From Chloroflexota bacterium (lineage in GTDB: Bacteria > Chloroflexota > Dehalococcoidia > JACPQD01): DNA of 59,314 bases. Shown here piece by piece: positions 33,541 to 41,567 of the stretch; position 1 is the stretch's first letter; each line of letters starts with the position of its first letter. The stretch is taken from assembly GCA_016190665.1 (NCBI GenBank), contig JACPQD010000008.1, forward strand, positions 1 through 59,314, in the 5' to 3' direction. The notes under the pieces were generated by a model, which saw only the letters and a list, made by a program, of their open reading frames with translations, was not told the origin of the DNA and ran no database searches. The translations under genes and the position numbers were made by a program.

Positions 33541-35211
33541 TCATACCGCCGCCCGGTTGGTGACCTCCACGATCGAGAACTGAGATGCTGTTCTGATGAC
33601 CGTGTCTTTGCCAGCCGACCCGCCCACGACCACAATAGAGTAGTCCTCCGGCGCTTCGAGCACAGGCATCATCATGTTCTCCTGTTCGGCGCGCGAAAGC
33701 TCCAGCAACCACCTCCACTGGGGTAGTACTGTGATCGGGTGAGCCCTCCACTTGTTCATCATGCGCCAGGCGGAAGAAGTTGACTGCTGCCAGATATAGT
33801 CTTTCACCGCCTTCTTCGACCACCCGGCGTCTCCGCAGACCTTGGCATGATCGGGCGAGAGCAGCACCAGGGCGCCGAACCTCTCCTCGGGGGTCTCTGC
33901 CCTCTTGCCCTGAATATGCTCCGCCTCGGGCACAGCCGTGAAGAAAGCGATACTGTTGAGCACGCCCTCAGGGGTCCAGTTCTCCAGATCGTTGATGCTG
34001 ATCTCGTCGTGGGTGTGAAAAATGGTGACTGTGCTCGCCTCCCGGGGATAGCCATGCTCCACGTGGAAGGGCGCCCAGGGACTGACCTCCTCTCTCTCGC
34101 CCGTGCACAGGCTGAACTTTCGAGGCGTGCCGATGGTATCCATATCCATGTGGCCGGGGTAAGCGTGACCCACATTCATCATGATCAGCCGCAGGGCGCG
34201 GCCGATAACGATGTTAACTCGTGACTGTGCGCCAGGCCCCAGGGTGCACCGGCCGGTGTTGACGCCCAGTTCCTTCACGATCGGCCCATTCAGCAAGAGC
34301 AGCGGGCAGTACGGGCCCGTGGACATGGCCATCCGGCGGGCCGGCAGCCCCATTCCTTCAATAGCCCTAACCGCGGCAATAAGGACGGGCAGGTGCGCCG
34401 GTTGGCACCCTGCCATCACCGCGTTGATGGCCAGCTTCTCTACAGTTGCGATGCCATCTCCTGGAGTCAAAATGCTGACCTGATGTTCCGGGTCCAGAGT
34501 GGCGCCCCGCAACATCCTCTGGACTGACTCCTCAGTAGGGGGGATCAGAGGGAAGCCGTCGGCCCACTCGCGCTCGAGGAAGGCGTCGTTCATCTTCAGG
34601 AACGCCTCGTAGCGATCGCTGCCACGGAAGCGCTCTCTCGTAGCCGGTTCTACTGCCGCGGAGACGACTGAATCGGTCTTCTTGACACCGGTCGTGAGGG
34701 CTTCGATGATCTGGGCGAAAGCCTCCTCCACATCCGCCTCGATTTGCTCCGGGGAGATGCTGGTGAGTACGTGAGGGACCACAGCGAACCGAAAATCGGG
34801 CAATCCAAAAACCCTGGCGCTCATCTTGGCATCAGTCTCAAAGCCGCGAGCTACGATCCCTACGGTAGGCTTCCCAGCCTTCTCCAGCAAGACCAGGTCG
34901 TGGACAAGCCACGACGTGCAGGTCCCTCAATCCCCCGTGGACCCGACGATGACATCGCACTCCGCTTTCGCCCGCTCGATCAGCGCGGAAGGACAGGGAT
35001 CGGCACCCTGATACTGTATGACCTTTACGTCTGGAAAGCGGGCCTGAATCAGTTCTCCGGCCTTCGCCACGGCGACCGCCGCACCTCTCTTGCCGTTGGC
35101 AAGAAGGCCCACGGTCTTGCCTTCGAGTGTCCGTGGTCTTGAGGCTAATGGGGATTTCCGCAGCTCCCCTCGGCCCACCGCAACTGGATTGAGCACCTCC
35201 AGCTCAAACAC
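33541..35211 (-). CDS. UGSC-like selenoprotein D, TGA at 34927-34929 read as Sec
   Basis: Reading through gives 556 residues, the same as gene C, with Sec95 and Cys98: CDVIVGSTGD then U-G-T-C-T-S-W-L-V-H-D and EKAGKPTVGIVARGFETDA. The second domain has EREWADGFPLIPPTEESVQ, NAVMAGCQPAHLPVLIAA and LLNGPIVKELGVNTG. GTG 35211 is chosen because GCGGAGGAGGAATAC precedes it and it matches the start of gene C (MFELEVLNPVAV). An earlier TTG at 35283 adds 24 residues. It begins about 105 bases after the E2 gene and is likely part of the same transcript. C and D are recent duplicates. Confidence 0.86.
34897..34915 (-). promoter_or_regulatory. bSECIS-like hairpin, gene D
   Basis: Seven perfect base pairs (GUCGUGG/CCACGAC) with loop CUUGU, 12-30 bases after the UGA. 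Identical to gene C from base 10 to 29 after the UGA, then the two genes diverge at synonymous sites. Confidence 0.65.
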
Positions 35212-35316
35212 GTATTCCTCCTCCGCATGGTAATACTCTGGTTTCCCAGAATCCTGGCTGATCGTGCACCCACCATCCGCCAAGCCATCAGGCTTCCTTC
35301 CGTCTCTTTCAGCGCG

Positions 35317-36504
35317 TCAAAAGCAAAGCTCTTTGTTGAATTCCTCCTGCAAGCTTTGCAAGAAGCGAGCCGCCGGCACCCCGTCGGTAACGCGGTGATC
35401 GAAAGACAGGCTGAGAGGCAGCATCCATCGAGTGGAAAGGGAGCCGTCCTGTACCCGAACTTCCTGCGCGGCCTCACCCACTCCCAGGATTCCGACCTCC
35501 GGAGGGTTGATAATGGGAGTGAAATACTCGATGCGTTCGCCGCCCATGTTGCTCACCGTGAAGGTCCCACCCATCAGTTCGTCGGAGGAAAACATGCCCT
35601 CCTGCGCCCTTCGGAAGAGGGCCATTGCCTCCTCGACCAGTTCAAGCGGGGCCTTTTTCTCAGCCTGGCGCAAGACCGGGACCAGGAGTCCTCGCTCGCT
35701 CATGACTGCCAAGCCGAGATTAATGCCTGGCTGCAACTCGATGCCCCTGTCCGTGAGGCGTGCGTTCAATACCGGGTGCTTTGCCAGGCAGGACACAATC
35801 GATGGTACGAGGAGAGCGAATAGCGACGGCTTAACCCCCCCTGGTGAGTCGGCCCGCTTGAGGATCTCCTGGCGAGTTTCCACAAGTTTGGATATGTCAA
35901 CCTTGCGATGAAGGGTAACGTGGGGTATATCGCGGGAACTCTCGAGCATCCTTTCCGCGGTGATCTTGCGAATGCCGGAGAAAGGAATCACTTTCGCCGC
36001 CTCTGTGACCGTTTGCGAAAGGAACGCCTCCACATCCTCCTTTTCGACAACGTCTCTCCCCGACCAGCGCAGGATCTCGGCCAGGTCCAGGGCGCGCTCT
36101 TTCGCCAATCTCCTGGCCGCAGGACTGGCCGCTACTCGAGGTTCCACCGGACGGGCGATCCGTTCCACCGATTCCCTTCCAGGCAAGCGTTCAGCCGGGA
36201 CGACCGGAATGCCCGGGCTTGCCCAGATGTCTGGCGGCAGTTTTTCATCCATGCTGTCTGCGATGACGGCGAGCACGGCTCCTATGGGCAACTCATCTCC
36301 TTCTCGAAAGCGAATCGTATGAAGGTAGCCCGTCGCGGGGGCAGGTATCACTCCCACCGCCTTGACCGTTTCCACTTCAACAAGGTCCTCCCCTTCCTCA
36401 ACGCGGTCCCCCTCGACTTTGCACCACTGAATTATGGTTCCCTCTTCAACTATCACGTCCTGCTGAGGGAACGTGACCTTTATCAGCACAGCTTCACTCC
36501 TCAC
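35317..36504 (-). CDS. 2-oxoacid dehydrogenase E2, dihydrolipoamide acyltransferase
   Basis: A 395-residue E2 core subunit. The lipoyl domain (1-80) has VEEGTIIQWCKVEGDRVEEGE and the modified lysine in VETVKAVGV. The usual DKA is VKA here. A peripheral-subunit-binding domain lies near 120-160 (AASPAARRLAKERALDLAEIL). The catalytic domain (about 165-395) carries GGTFTVSNMGG and the active-site DHRVTDGVPAARFL. It transfers an acyl group to CoA. Its start overlaps the E1-beta stop by four bases. No E3 (lipoamide dehydrogenase) is in the window. The specific acid (pyruvate, acetoin or branched-chain) cannot be decided. Confidence 0.93.
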   Translation of the reverse strand: MRSEAVLIKVTFPQQDVIVEEGTIIQWCKVEGDRVEEGEDLVEVETVKAVGVIPAPATGYLHTIRFREGDELPIGAVLAVIADSMDEKLPPDIWASPGIPVVPAERLPGRESVERIARPVEPRVAASPAARRLAKERALDLAEILRWSGRDVVEKEDVEAFLSQTVTEAAKVIPFSGIRKITAERMLESSRDIPHVTLHRKVDISKLVETRQEILKRADSPGGVKPSLFALLVPSIVSCLAKHPVLNARLTDRGIELQPGINLGLAVMSERGLLVPVLRQAEKKAPLELVEEAMALFRRAQEGMFSSDELMGGTFTVSNMGGERIEYFTPIINPPEVGILGVGEAAQEVRVQDGSLSTRWMLPLSLSFDHRVTDGVPAARFLQSLQEEFNKELCF

Positions 36505-37478
36505 TCACGTAGCATCCTGAGGCTGGCGGCGCAAATGTCCGCTGAAGTGGGCAAGAGGCTCATTTCCAGGGGACGGCTCAGCGGCGCAGGCACGTTTGGC
36601 AGGCCTATTCTCTCGATCGGCGCATTGAGGTAATGAAATGCGCTCTCCTGTATTACCATTCCGATCTCTGCGGCTGCGCCTCCCGCCAAGGGGCTCTCAT
36701 CCGCAACGATAGCCCGGCCGGTCTTGATGACCGAGTTGACGATGGCGTCCCTGTCCAGAGGAACAAGGCACCGTATGTCGATAACCTCTAACTTGATCCC
36801 CCGGGAAGCCAACTCTTCGGCCGCTGCCAAAGCTATCCTTACCATTCTGCCGGAGGCGATGACGCTTATGTCGTTCCCCTCCCGCTCCACTTTGGCAACG
36901 CCCAGCGGCACCGTGAAATCCTCCTCGGGTATAGACTCCTTCTGTGCATAGAGGAAACGGTGCTCGAAGAACAGGACGGGGTCAGGATCCCGGATCGCCG
37001 CCTTGAGTAAGCCCTTGGCGTCATAGGGCGTGGCAGGGAGCACGATCTTGAGACCCGCGGTTGGCAGAAACGTCCCATAGAGGCTCTGAGAATGCTGAGC
37101 CCCCGAGCCGCGCCCAACACCGTAGGTGGTACGAATCACCATCGGAACGGAGGCCTGGCCTCCGCTCATGTAGCGCATCTTGGCTGCCTGGTTGATTATC
37201 TGGTCCGCGCAGACCAGCATGAAGTCGCAGTTAGAGATCTCGCAGATTGGTATCATGCCATTCAGAGCTGCACCGATACCACACCCAATGATGGCGCTTT
37301 CCGAAATCGGGCAGTCCCGTATCCTCTCGGCGCCGAATTCGTCCAGGAGCCCACGCGTAACACCATATACGCCTCCCTTCCGACCGATGTCCTCTCCGAG
37401 CAGAAATACCCTCTCGTCCCTCCTCATCTCCTCACGCATGGCGTCGCGCACTGCCTCGCTATAGGTCACTTCTCTCAT
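36501..37478 (-). CDS. 2-oxoacid dehydrogenase E1 beta subunit
   Basis: A 325-residue transketolase-like subunit: MREVTYSEAVRDAMREEMRRDERVFLLGEDIG, GRKGGVYGVTRGLLDEFG, RIRDCPISESAIIGCGIGAAL, and a C-terminal swivel domain with IEVIDIRCLVPLDRDAIV. It pairs with E1-alpha to decarboxylate a 2-oxo acid with thiamine diphosphate. It overlaps E2 by four bases and lies three bases after E1-alpha, so the three genes form a tight operon. Similar to the pyruvate/acetoin dehydrogenase type. Confidence 0.94.
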   Translation of the reverse strand: MREVTYSEAVRDAMREEMRRDERVFLLGEDIGRKGGVYGVTRGLLDEFGAERIRDCPISESAIIGCGIGAALNGMIPICEISNCDFMLVCADQIINQAAKMRYMSGGQASVPMVIRTTYGVGRGSGAQHSQSLYGTFLPTAGLKIVLPATPYDAKGLLKAAIRDPDPVLFFEHRFLYAQKESIPEEDFTVPLGVAKVEREGNDISVIASGRMVRIALAAAEELASRGIKLEVIDIRCLVPLDRDAIVNSVIKTGRAIVADESPLAGGAAAEIGMVIQESAFHYLNAPIERIGLPNVPAPLSRPLEMSLLPTSADICAASLRMLRE

Positions 37479-37481
37479 GGG

Positions 37482-38456
37482 TTATTTCTCCACGGAAAAC
37501 ACATCGCTCAACGCCTCTTCTGTTACGGGGAACGGCGCTTCGAGGGCGCGACGCGATGCCTCGTCAATGGCCCACTGGATTTCCTGCTTTAATCTATCAA
37601 TCTCTACCTGGGAAAGTGTCTCCTTGTCCAGAAGCAGGGCAGTGAACCTCTTGATCGGACACTTCTCCTTCCAGTGGCTGATCTCCTCAGGTGTGCGATA
37701 GGTATCCCCGGGGTCAGCGGTACTGTGGCCATACCAACGGTATGTCTTGAATTCCAGCAGCGTGGGCCCCTGGCCCTGGCGCGCCGCGGCAACCGCTGCT
37801 TTGGAGGCACCGTAGACGCCCAGGACGTCGTTGCCGTCCACCACCTTACCCTGGATTCCGTAGCTCGTGGCGCGCTGGGCGATGTCCTTAACCAGTGTCG
37901 CCCGGTCCTGTCGAGTGGAAGACCCATAGAGATTGTTTTCGCAGGCAAACACGATAGGGAGTCTCCAAATCCCTGCCATGTTCAAAGACTCATGGAACGT
38001 GCCCTGATTGCTGGCCCCGTCTCCGAAGAAGCTGACCACAACCTGGCCCGACCCGCGAAGCTTAGCAGCGAGGGCAGCGCCCACAGCATAAGGCAGCCCA
38101 CCCCCCACGATAGCACTGGATGGGAGAACGCCCAGAGCCAGGCAAGTATTGTGCATTGATCCACCTTTCCCGCGAGAGTAGCCGTCCTTTCTTCCCAGCA
38201 ACTCCGCCAGCAAACGATATGGATCAGCCCCTTTGGCCAGAAGGTGTCCGTGGGGCCTATGAGTTGAGACGATGAGGTCCCCCTCCTCAAGGGCTGCACA
38301 GACGCCTGTTGCCACCGCCTCTTGACCAATGTAAAGATGAGTGGGGCCCTGCATGAACCCATCGCGGTACAGTTGAAGGGTCTTTTCCTCAAAGCACCTT
38401 ATCTTCAACATCGTCTTCAGAAGTTCCTTATGGTCCGGCTCTCCCCGGTTGCCCAC
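37482..38456 (-). CDS. 2-oxoacid dehydrogenase E1 alpha subunit
   Basis: A 324-residue thiamine-diphosphate-binding subunit with the GDG...NN motif (VVSFFGDGASNQGTFHESLN to FACENNLYG). Other conserved blocks are THLYIGQEAVATGVCAAL, STHRPHGHLLAKG, GRKDGYSRGKGGSMH and LEFKTYRWYGHSTADPG with the phosphorylation-loop-like region. First gene of the minus-strand operon, 127 bases after a good promoter. With downstream genes it may supply acyl-CoA and reducing power to the cluster, which is inference. Confidence 0.95.
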   Translation of the reverse strand: MGNRGEPDHKELLKTMLKIRCFEEKTLQLYRDGFMQGPTHLYIGQEAVATGVCAALEEGDLIVSTHRPHGHLLAKGADPYRLLAELLGRKDGYSRGKGGSMHNTCLALGVLPSSAIVGGGLPYAVGAALAAKLRGSGQVVVSFFGDGASNQGTFHESLNMAGIWRLPIVFACENNLYGSSTRQDRATLVKDIAQRATSYGIQGKVVDGNDVLGVYGASKAAVAAARQGQGPTLLEFKTYRWYGHSTADPGDTYRTPEEISHWKEKCPIKRFTALLLDKETLSQVEIDRLKQEIQWAIDEASRRALEAPFPVTEEALSDVFSVEK

Positions 38457-38582
38457 TTTGACCTCCTATGCTCATAGTTGCTCTTGCCACTGGGAGCTTG
38501 AGCCGTCGCTAACATCCTCTGCCATCATAATTGGCACAGTCCGCCATTGACCCTTGCGACGCACAGGGAGAATGGCGACTGT

Positions 38583-38611
38583 ATGTTAGAGAATTATGCA
38601 TCCCTTGTCAA
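38583..38611 (-). promoter_or_regulatory. Sigma70-type promoter of the dehydrogenase/selenoprotein cluster
   Basis: The minus strand reads TTGACA, 17 bases, then TAACAT, giving a leader of about 120 bases before E1-alpha. A short direct repeat GAGGAATTGCA (about 38612-38637) lies just upstream of the -35 box. Confidence 0.7.
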
Positions 38612-38699
38612 TAGAGGAATTGCATAGAGGAATTGCAAATTGTGCAGACCGTCGCCGCCTTGACTTTTGAAGCTGCCAAGTCTATCCTTTAATGTGGAA

Positions 38700-39455
38700 A
38701 TGGCGAAAAAGCGCATCGACGGCCTGCTGGTGGAGCGGGGCTTTGTGGAGACCAGGGAGAAGGCGAAGGCCCTCCTCATGGCCGGAGACGTGTACATCGG
38801 GGATACGGCCGTCCTCAAGCCAGGGACCCTCGTGGAGGATGACGCTGCTATTAGAGTGCGCGAAGGGCTCCCTTTCGTCAGCCGGGGCGGTCTGAAACTG
38901 TGCCACGCGCTCGACGAGTTCCCTATCTCGGTGGCATCGGTGGTGGCGCTGGATGTCGGCGCCTCCACCGGCGGCTTCACCGACTGTTTGTTGCAGCGCG
39001 GGGCGCTGCGCGTGTACGCCTTGGACGTTGGCTACGGCCAACTGGACTATAAGCTGAGAATCGACCCTCGGGTGGTCGTTATGGAGCGCGTCAACGCCCA
39101 TTACCCCTTCACCCTTCCCGAAAAGGTGGACGTCGCCACGCTGGACGTATCCTTCATCTCCCTGGAGAAGGTCCTGCCCAACGTCCTGGAATGGGTCAAG
39201 GAGGGGGGAGACCTGATTGTGCTGGTGAAACCCCAGTTCGAGGCGGGTCGAGCGCAGGTGGGCAAGGGCGGCCTGGTGAAAGACCCGGCGGTGCATGCCC
39301 AGGTGGTGGGTCGCATAATCAACTGGGCCATAAAGCAGGGGCTGCGGCTGGGCGGGTTGGCGCCGTCGCCCATCCTGGGGGCATCCGGGAACAGGGAGTT
39401 TCTTGTCTTCCTCCGGAAGCAGGGGTTGGGGGCTAGGCGCCAGGGGCCGGTCTGA
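38700..39455 (+). CDS. tlyA: TlyA family rRNA 2'-O-methyltransferase
   Basis: A 251-residue protein with an N-terminal S4 RNA-binding domain (KKRIDGLLVERGFVETREKA, MAGDVYIGD) and an RrmJ-like methyltransferase domain (ALDVGASTGGFTDCLLQRGA, ALDVGYGQLDYKLR). It methylates ribose of C residues in 16S/23S rRNA in known cases. ATG 38700 is preferred over the upstream TTG 38667 as it begins right at the S4 domain. The ribosome-binding site is weak. It opens a housekeeping run with nadK, a GNAT gene and a Nudix gene. Confidence 0.92.
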   Translation: MAKKRIDGLLVERGFVETREKAKALLMAGDVYIGDTAVLKPGTLVEDDAAIRVREGLPFVSRGGLKLCHALDEFPISVASVVALDVGASTGGFTDCLLQRGALRVYALDVGYGQLDYKLRIDPRVVVMERVNAHYPFTLPEKVDVATLDVSFISLEKVLPNVLEWVKEGGDLIVLVKPQFEAGRAQVGKGGLVKDPAVHAQVVGRIINWAIKQGLRLGGLAPSPILGASGNREFLVFLRKQGLGARRQGPV

Positions 39456-39466
39456 TTCGGCGTCTG

Positions 39467-40330
39467 GTGAGTGTTGTGCATTTGAAACGGGTTGGCATCT
39501 TGTATCACCCCAGGGTGGACGCCGCCGAGGCGCTGGCCTGCGACCTCGCAGCGGCTCTGCCCGCTCTAGGCGCGGAAGCCTGGGTCGCTTCCGCCTGGGA
39601 GGAGGACCAGGTCAGGGCGCTGGCGCAAGGCACGGACCTCGCGTTGAGCGTGGGCGGAGACGGGACCATTCTCCGGTCGGCCCGCGCTGTGGCTCCCCTC
39701 GGCATCCCGCTGCTGGGTGTAAACCTCGGCCGGCTCGGTTTTCTGACTGAGTTGAGCCCCTTTGAGGCGCAGAAGAAGCTGCCGGAGTTGATTGATGGGG
39801 CGGGCTGGATCGAGGAGCGCGCCATGCTGAAGGCAGAGCTGCTGCCCCACGGCAGGTCTCCCGCCGTGCACGCTCTCAATGACGTGGTGCTTGCCAGAGG
39901 CGCGCTCTCGCGGGCCGTTTACGTTCAGGCCTTCGTGGACGGAGAGCGGCTGGCCACCTACAAAGGGGACGGCGTCATCGTCGCCACCGCCACGGGCAGC
40001 ACGGGCTACTCTCTGGCGGTGGGCGGGCCGATCATCTATCCAGAAGCCAGGGACGTCCTGCTAACACCAATCGCGGCGCATCTCACTTTCTCCAACAGCA
40101 TCATCTTGCCTGAGACCATAGTATTGCGCTTCAGGGTCATGACGGACCACCAGGCGATGATGAGCATCGATGGGCAGATAGAAATGGAGCTAAAGGATGG
40201 AGACGAGATTAAGGTGGAGCGTAGCCCGCACTTGACCCGGTTCCTGAGAGTAAGAGACCGCCATTATTTCTTCGCGACTTTGACCGAGAGATTGAGATAC
40301 CGGGAGGGAGAGCCAGCCGTTGGCCTGTGA
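39467..40330 (+). CDS. nadK: NAD kinase
   Basis: A 287-residue ATP-NAD kinase making NADP. The GGDGT motif is at residues 63-67 (LSVGGDGTILR), followed by LGVNLGRLGFLTEL. The later stretch ATATGSTGYSLAVGGP is also typical. The exact start is open: GTG 39467, GTG 39476 or TTG 39482, which would begin at LKRVGILYHP. Its end overlaps the next gene by 11 bases. Confidence 0.95.
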   Translation: MSVVHLKRVGILYHPRVDAAEALACDLAAALPALGAEAWVASAWEEDQVRALAQGTDLALSVGGDGTILRSARAVAPLGIPLLGVNLGRLGFLTELSPFEAQKKLPELIDGAGWIEERAMLKAELLPHGRSPAVHALNDVVLARGALSRAVYVQAFVDGERLATYKGDGVIVATATGSTGYSLAVGGPIIYPEARDVLLTPIAAHLTFSNSIILPETIVLRFRVMTDHQAMMSIDGQIEMELKDGDEIKVERSPHLTRFLRVRDRHYFFATLTERLRYREGEPAVGL

Positions 40331-40805
40331 GCAGATTCCCAGAATTCAAAAGGCGAAGATCGCCGATGTGCCCCAGTTGCACAAACTGATCAACGAGTTC
40401 GCTGACAGGGGGCAGATGTTGCCGCGTTCCCTCAGCGAAATCTACGAAAACCTCCGGGACTATTTCGTGATCCGGGTGGGCGGGGAGGCCGTTGCCTGCG
40501 TGGCGCTCCACGTATTGTGGTCGGACGCGGCGGAGACCAAGTCCCTGGCGGTGGCGGAGGAGGTGCAGGGCAAAGGGATGGGCTCGGCCCTGGTCAGGGC
40601 CTGCCTTGAGGAGGCAGAGGGTCTCGGCGTGTCCACTGTCCTCGCCTTGACCTACCAGCCCACCTTCTTCGAGAAGTTCGGCTTCCAGCGGGTGGACGTG
40701 ATGCAGTTGCCCCGGAAGCTGTGGCGGGAATGCTACGACTGTCCTAAATTCCCCAACTGCGACGAGGTAGCGCTGACCTATGTCTTCGACGCGACAGCGT
40801 CTTGA
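40320..40805 (+). CDS. GNAT N-acetyltransferase, ArgA-like
   Basis: A 161-residue acetyltransferase resembling the short amino-acid N-acetyltransferases (ArgA-like): KAKIADVPQLHKLINEFADRG, MLPRSLSEIYENLRDYFV, then the acetyl-CoA loop VAEEVQGKGMGSALVRACLEEA and PTFFEKFGFQRVD. The end has KLWRECYDCPKFPNCDEVAL, a Cys-containing tail common in this subfamily. TTG 40320 with GGGAGGGAGAG upstream overlaps the nadK end. It could make N-acetylglutamate, but no other arginine gene is nearby. Confidence 0.85.
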   Translation: MACEQIPRIQKAKIADVPQLHKLINEFADRGQMLPRSLSEIYENLRDYFVIRVGGEAVACVALHVLWSDAAETKSLAVAEEVQGKGMGSALVRACLEEAEGLGVSTVLALTYQPTFFEKFGFQRVDVMQLPRKLWRECYDCPKFPNCDEVALTYVFDATAS

Positions 40806-40958
40806 GGGACGGTTCTAACCACGAAATACACGAAATGCACGAACGGAAAGGCATGTCCTTTCAATAAGGGGCGGTTGAAGGTCTTGGCATCGCAGACCCG
40901 GGGGTTCTAACATCAACCAAACTTGTTTTAGCGGCTACGCGGCAGGGAGAGACGGCGG

Positions 40959-41540
40959 ATGATGCCGGCTGAGCGCACCATCGCCACCGAGCGCATCTAC
41001 GAGGGCCGCATCCTCAATCTGCGAATAGACACGGTGGAGCTGCCTAACGGGAAGACGACCAGGCGCGAAATCGTCGAGCACGGAGACGCCGTCGCCGTGG
41101 TCGCACTGGACGCCGACGACAACGTCCTGCTGGTGCGCCAGTACCGCAAGCCCATCGAGCGGGAGCTTCTCGAGATTCCGGCCGGCGGCGTTCATCCCGG
41201 CGAGGAACCACTCGACTGCGCGCGACGGGAGCTCCAGGAGGAGACGGGGTATCTGGCATCCTCCATGGAGAAGATAGCCATGCTTTATACCAGCCCGGGC
41301 TTCAGCTCTGAGCTGATGCATATCTACCTGGCCACGATCCTCTCCGAGGCGCCGCTGGAAGCCGACGAGGACGAGATAATTGAGCTGGTGCGCGTGCCTC
41401 TATGGGATACGCCAGCGCTCGTGGCCTCTGGCGAAATCTGCGACGCCAAGAGCATCGCGGGCCTCCTGCTGGCGCTGAGAAGCTGCCCGGGGACGAAGAG
41501 AGAGGCCCGGCCACGAGGCGGGTTGGAACCGGCCTCGTAG
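40959..41540 (+). CDS. Nudix hydrolase, ADP-ribose pyrophosphatase type
   Basis: A 193-residue enzyme with a complete Nudix box at about residues 76-98: GGVHPGEEPLDCARREL then QEETGY. Preceding VRQYRKPIERELLEIPAG and following MLYTSPGFSSELMHIYLA match the NudF/ADP-ribose pyrophosphatase group. It probably cleaves ADP-ribose to AMP and ribose-5-phosphate. AGGGAGAG precedes ATG 40959; ATG 40962 is an alternative. The C-terminus is slightly extended and basic. Confidence 0.92.
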   Translation: MMPAERTIATERIYEGRILNLRIDTVELPNGKTTRREIVEHGDAVAVVALDADDNVLLVRQYRKPIERELLEIPAGGVHPGEEPLDCARRELQEETGYLASSMEKIAMLYTSPGFSSELMHIYLATILSEAPLEADEDEIIELVRVPLWDTPALVASGEICDAKSIAGLLLALRSCPGTKREARPRGGLEPAS

Positions 41541-41567
41541 TACCCCGGTAGACTCTGGAGGCGCTGA

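Noticed and set aside
35317..35319. TGA at the end of the E2 gene as another Sec codon
   Set aside because: E2 has its full family length at this point and the following frame has no E2-like sequence.
40806..40958. AACCACGAAATACACGAAATGCACGAA repeat as a CRISPR unit
   Set aside because: Only a short imperfect internal repetition; no spacers and no cas genes.
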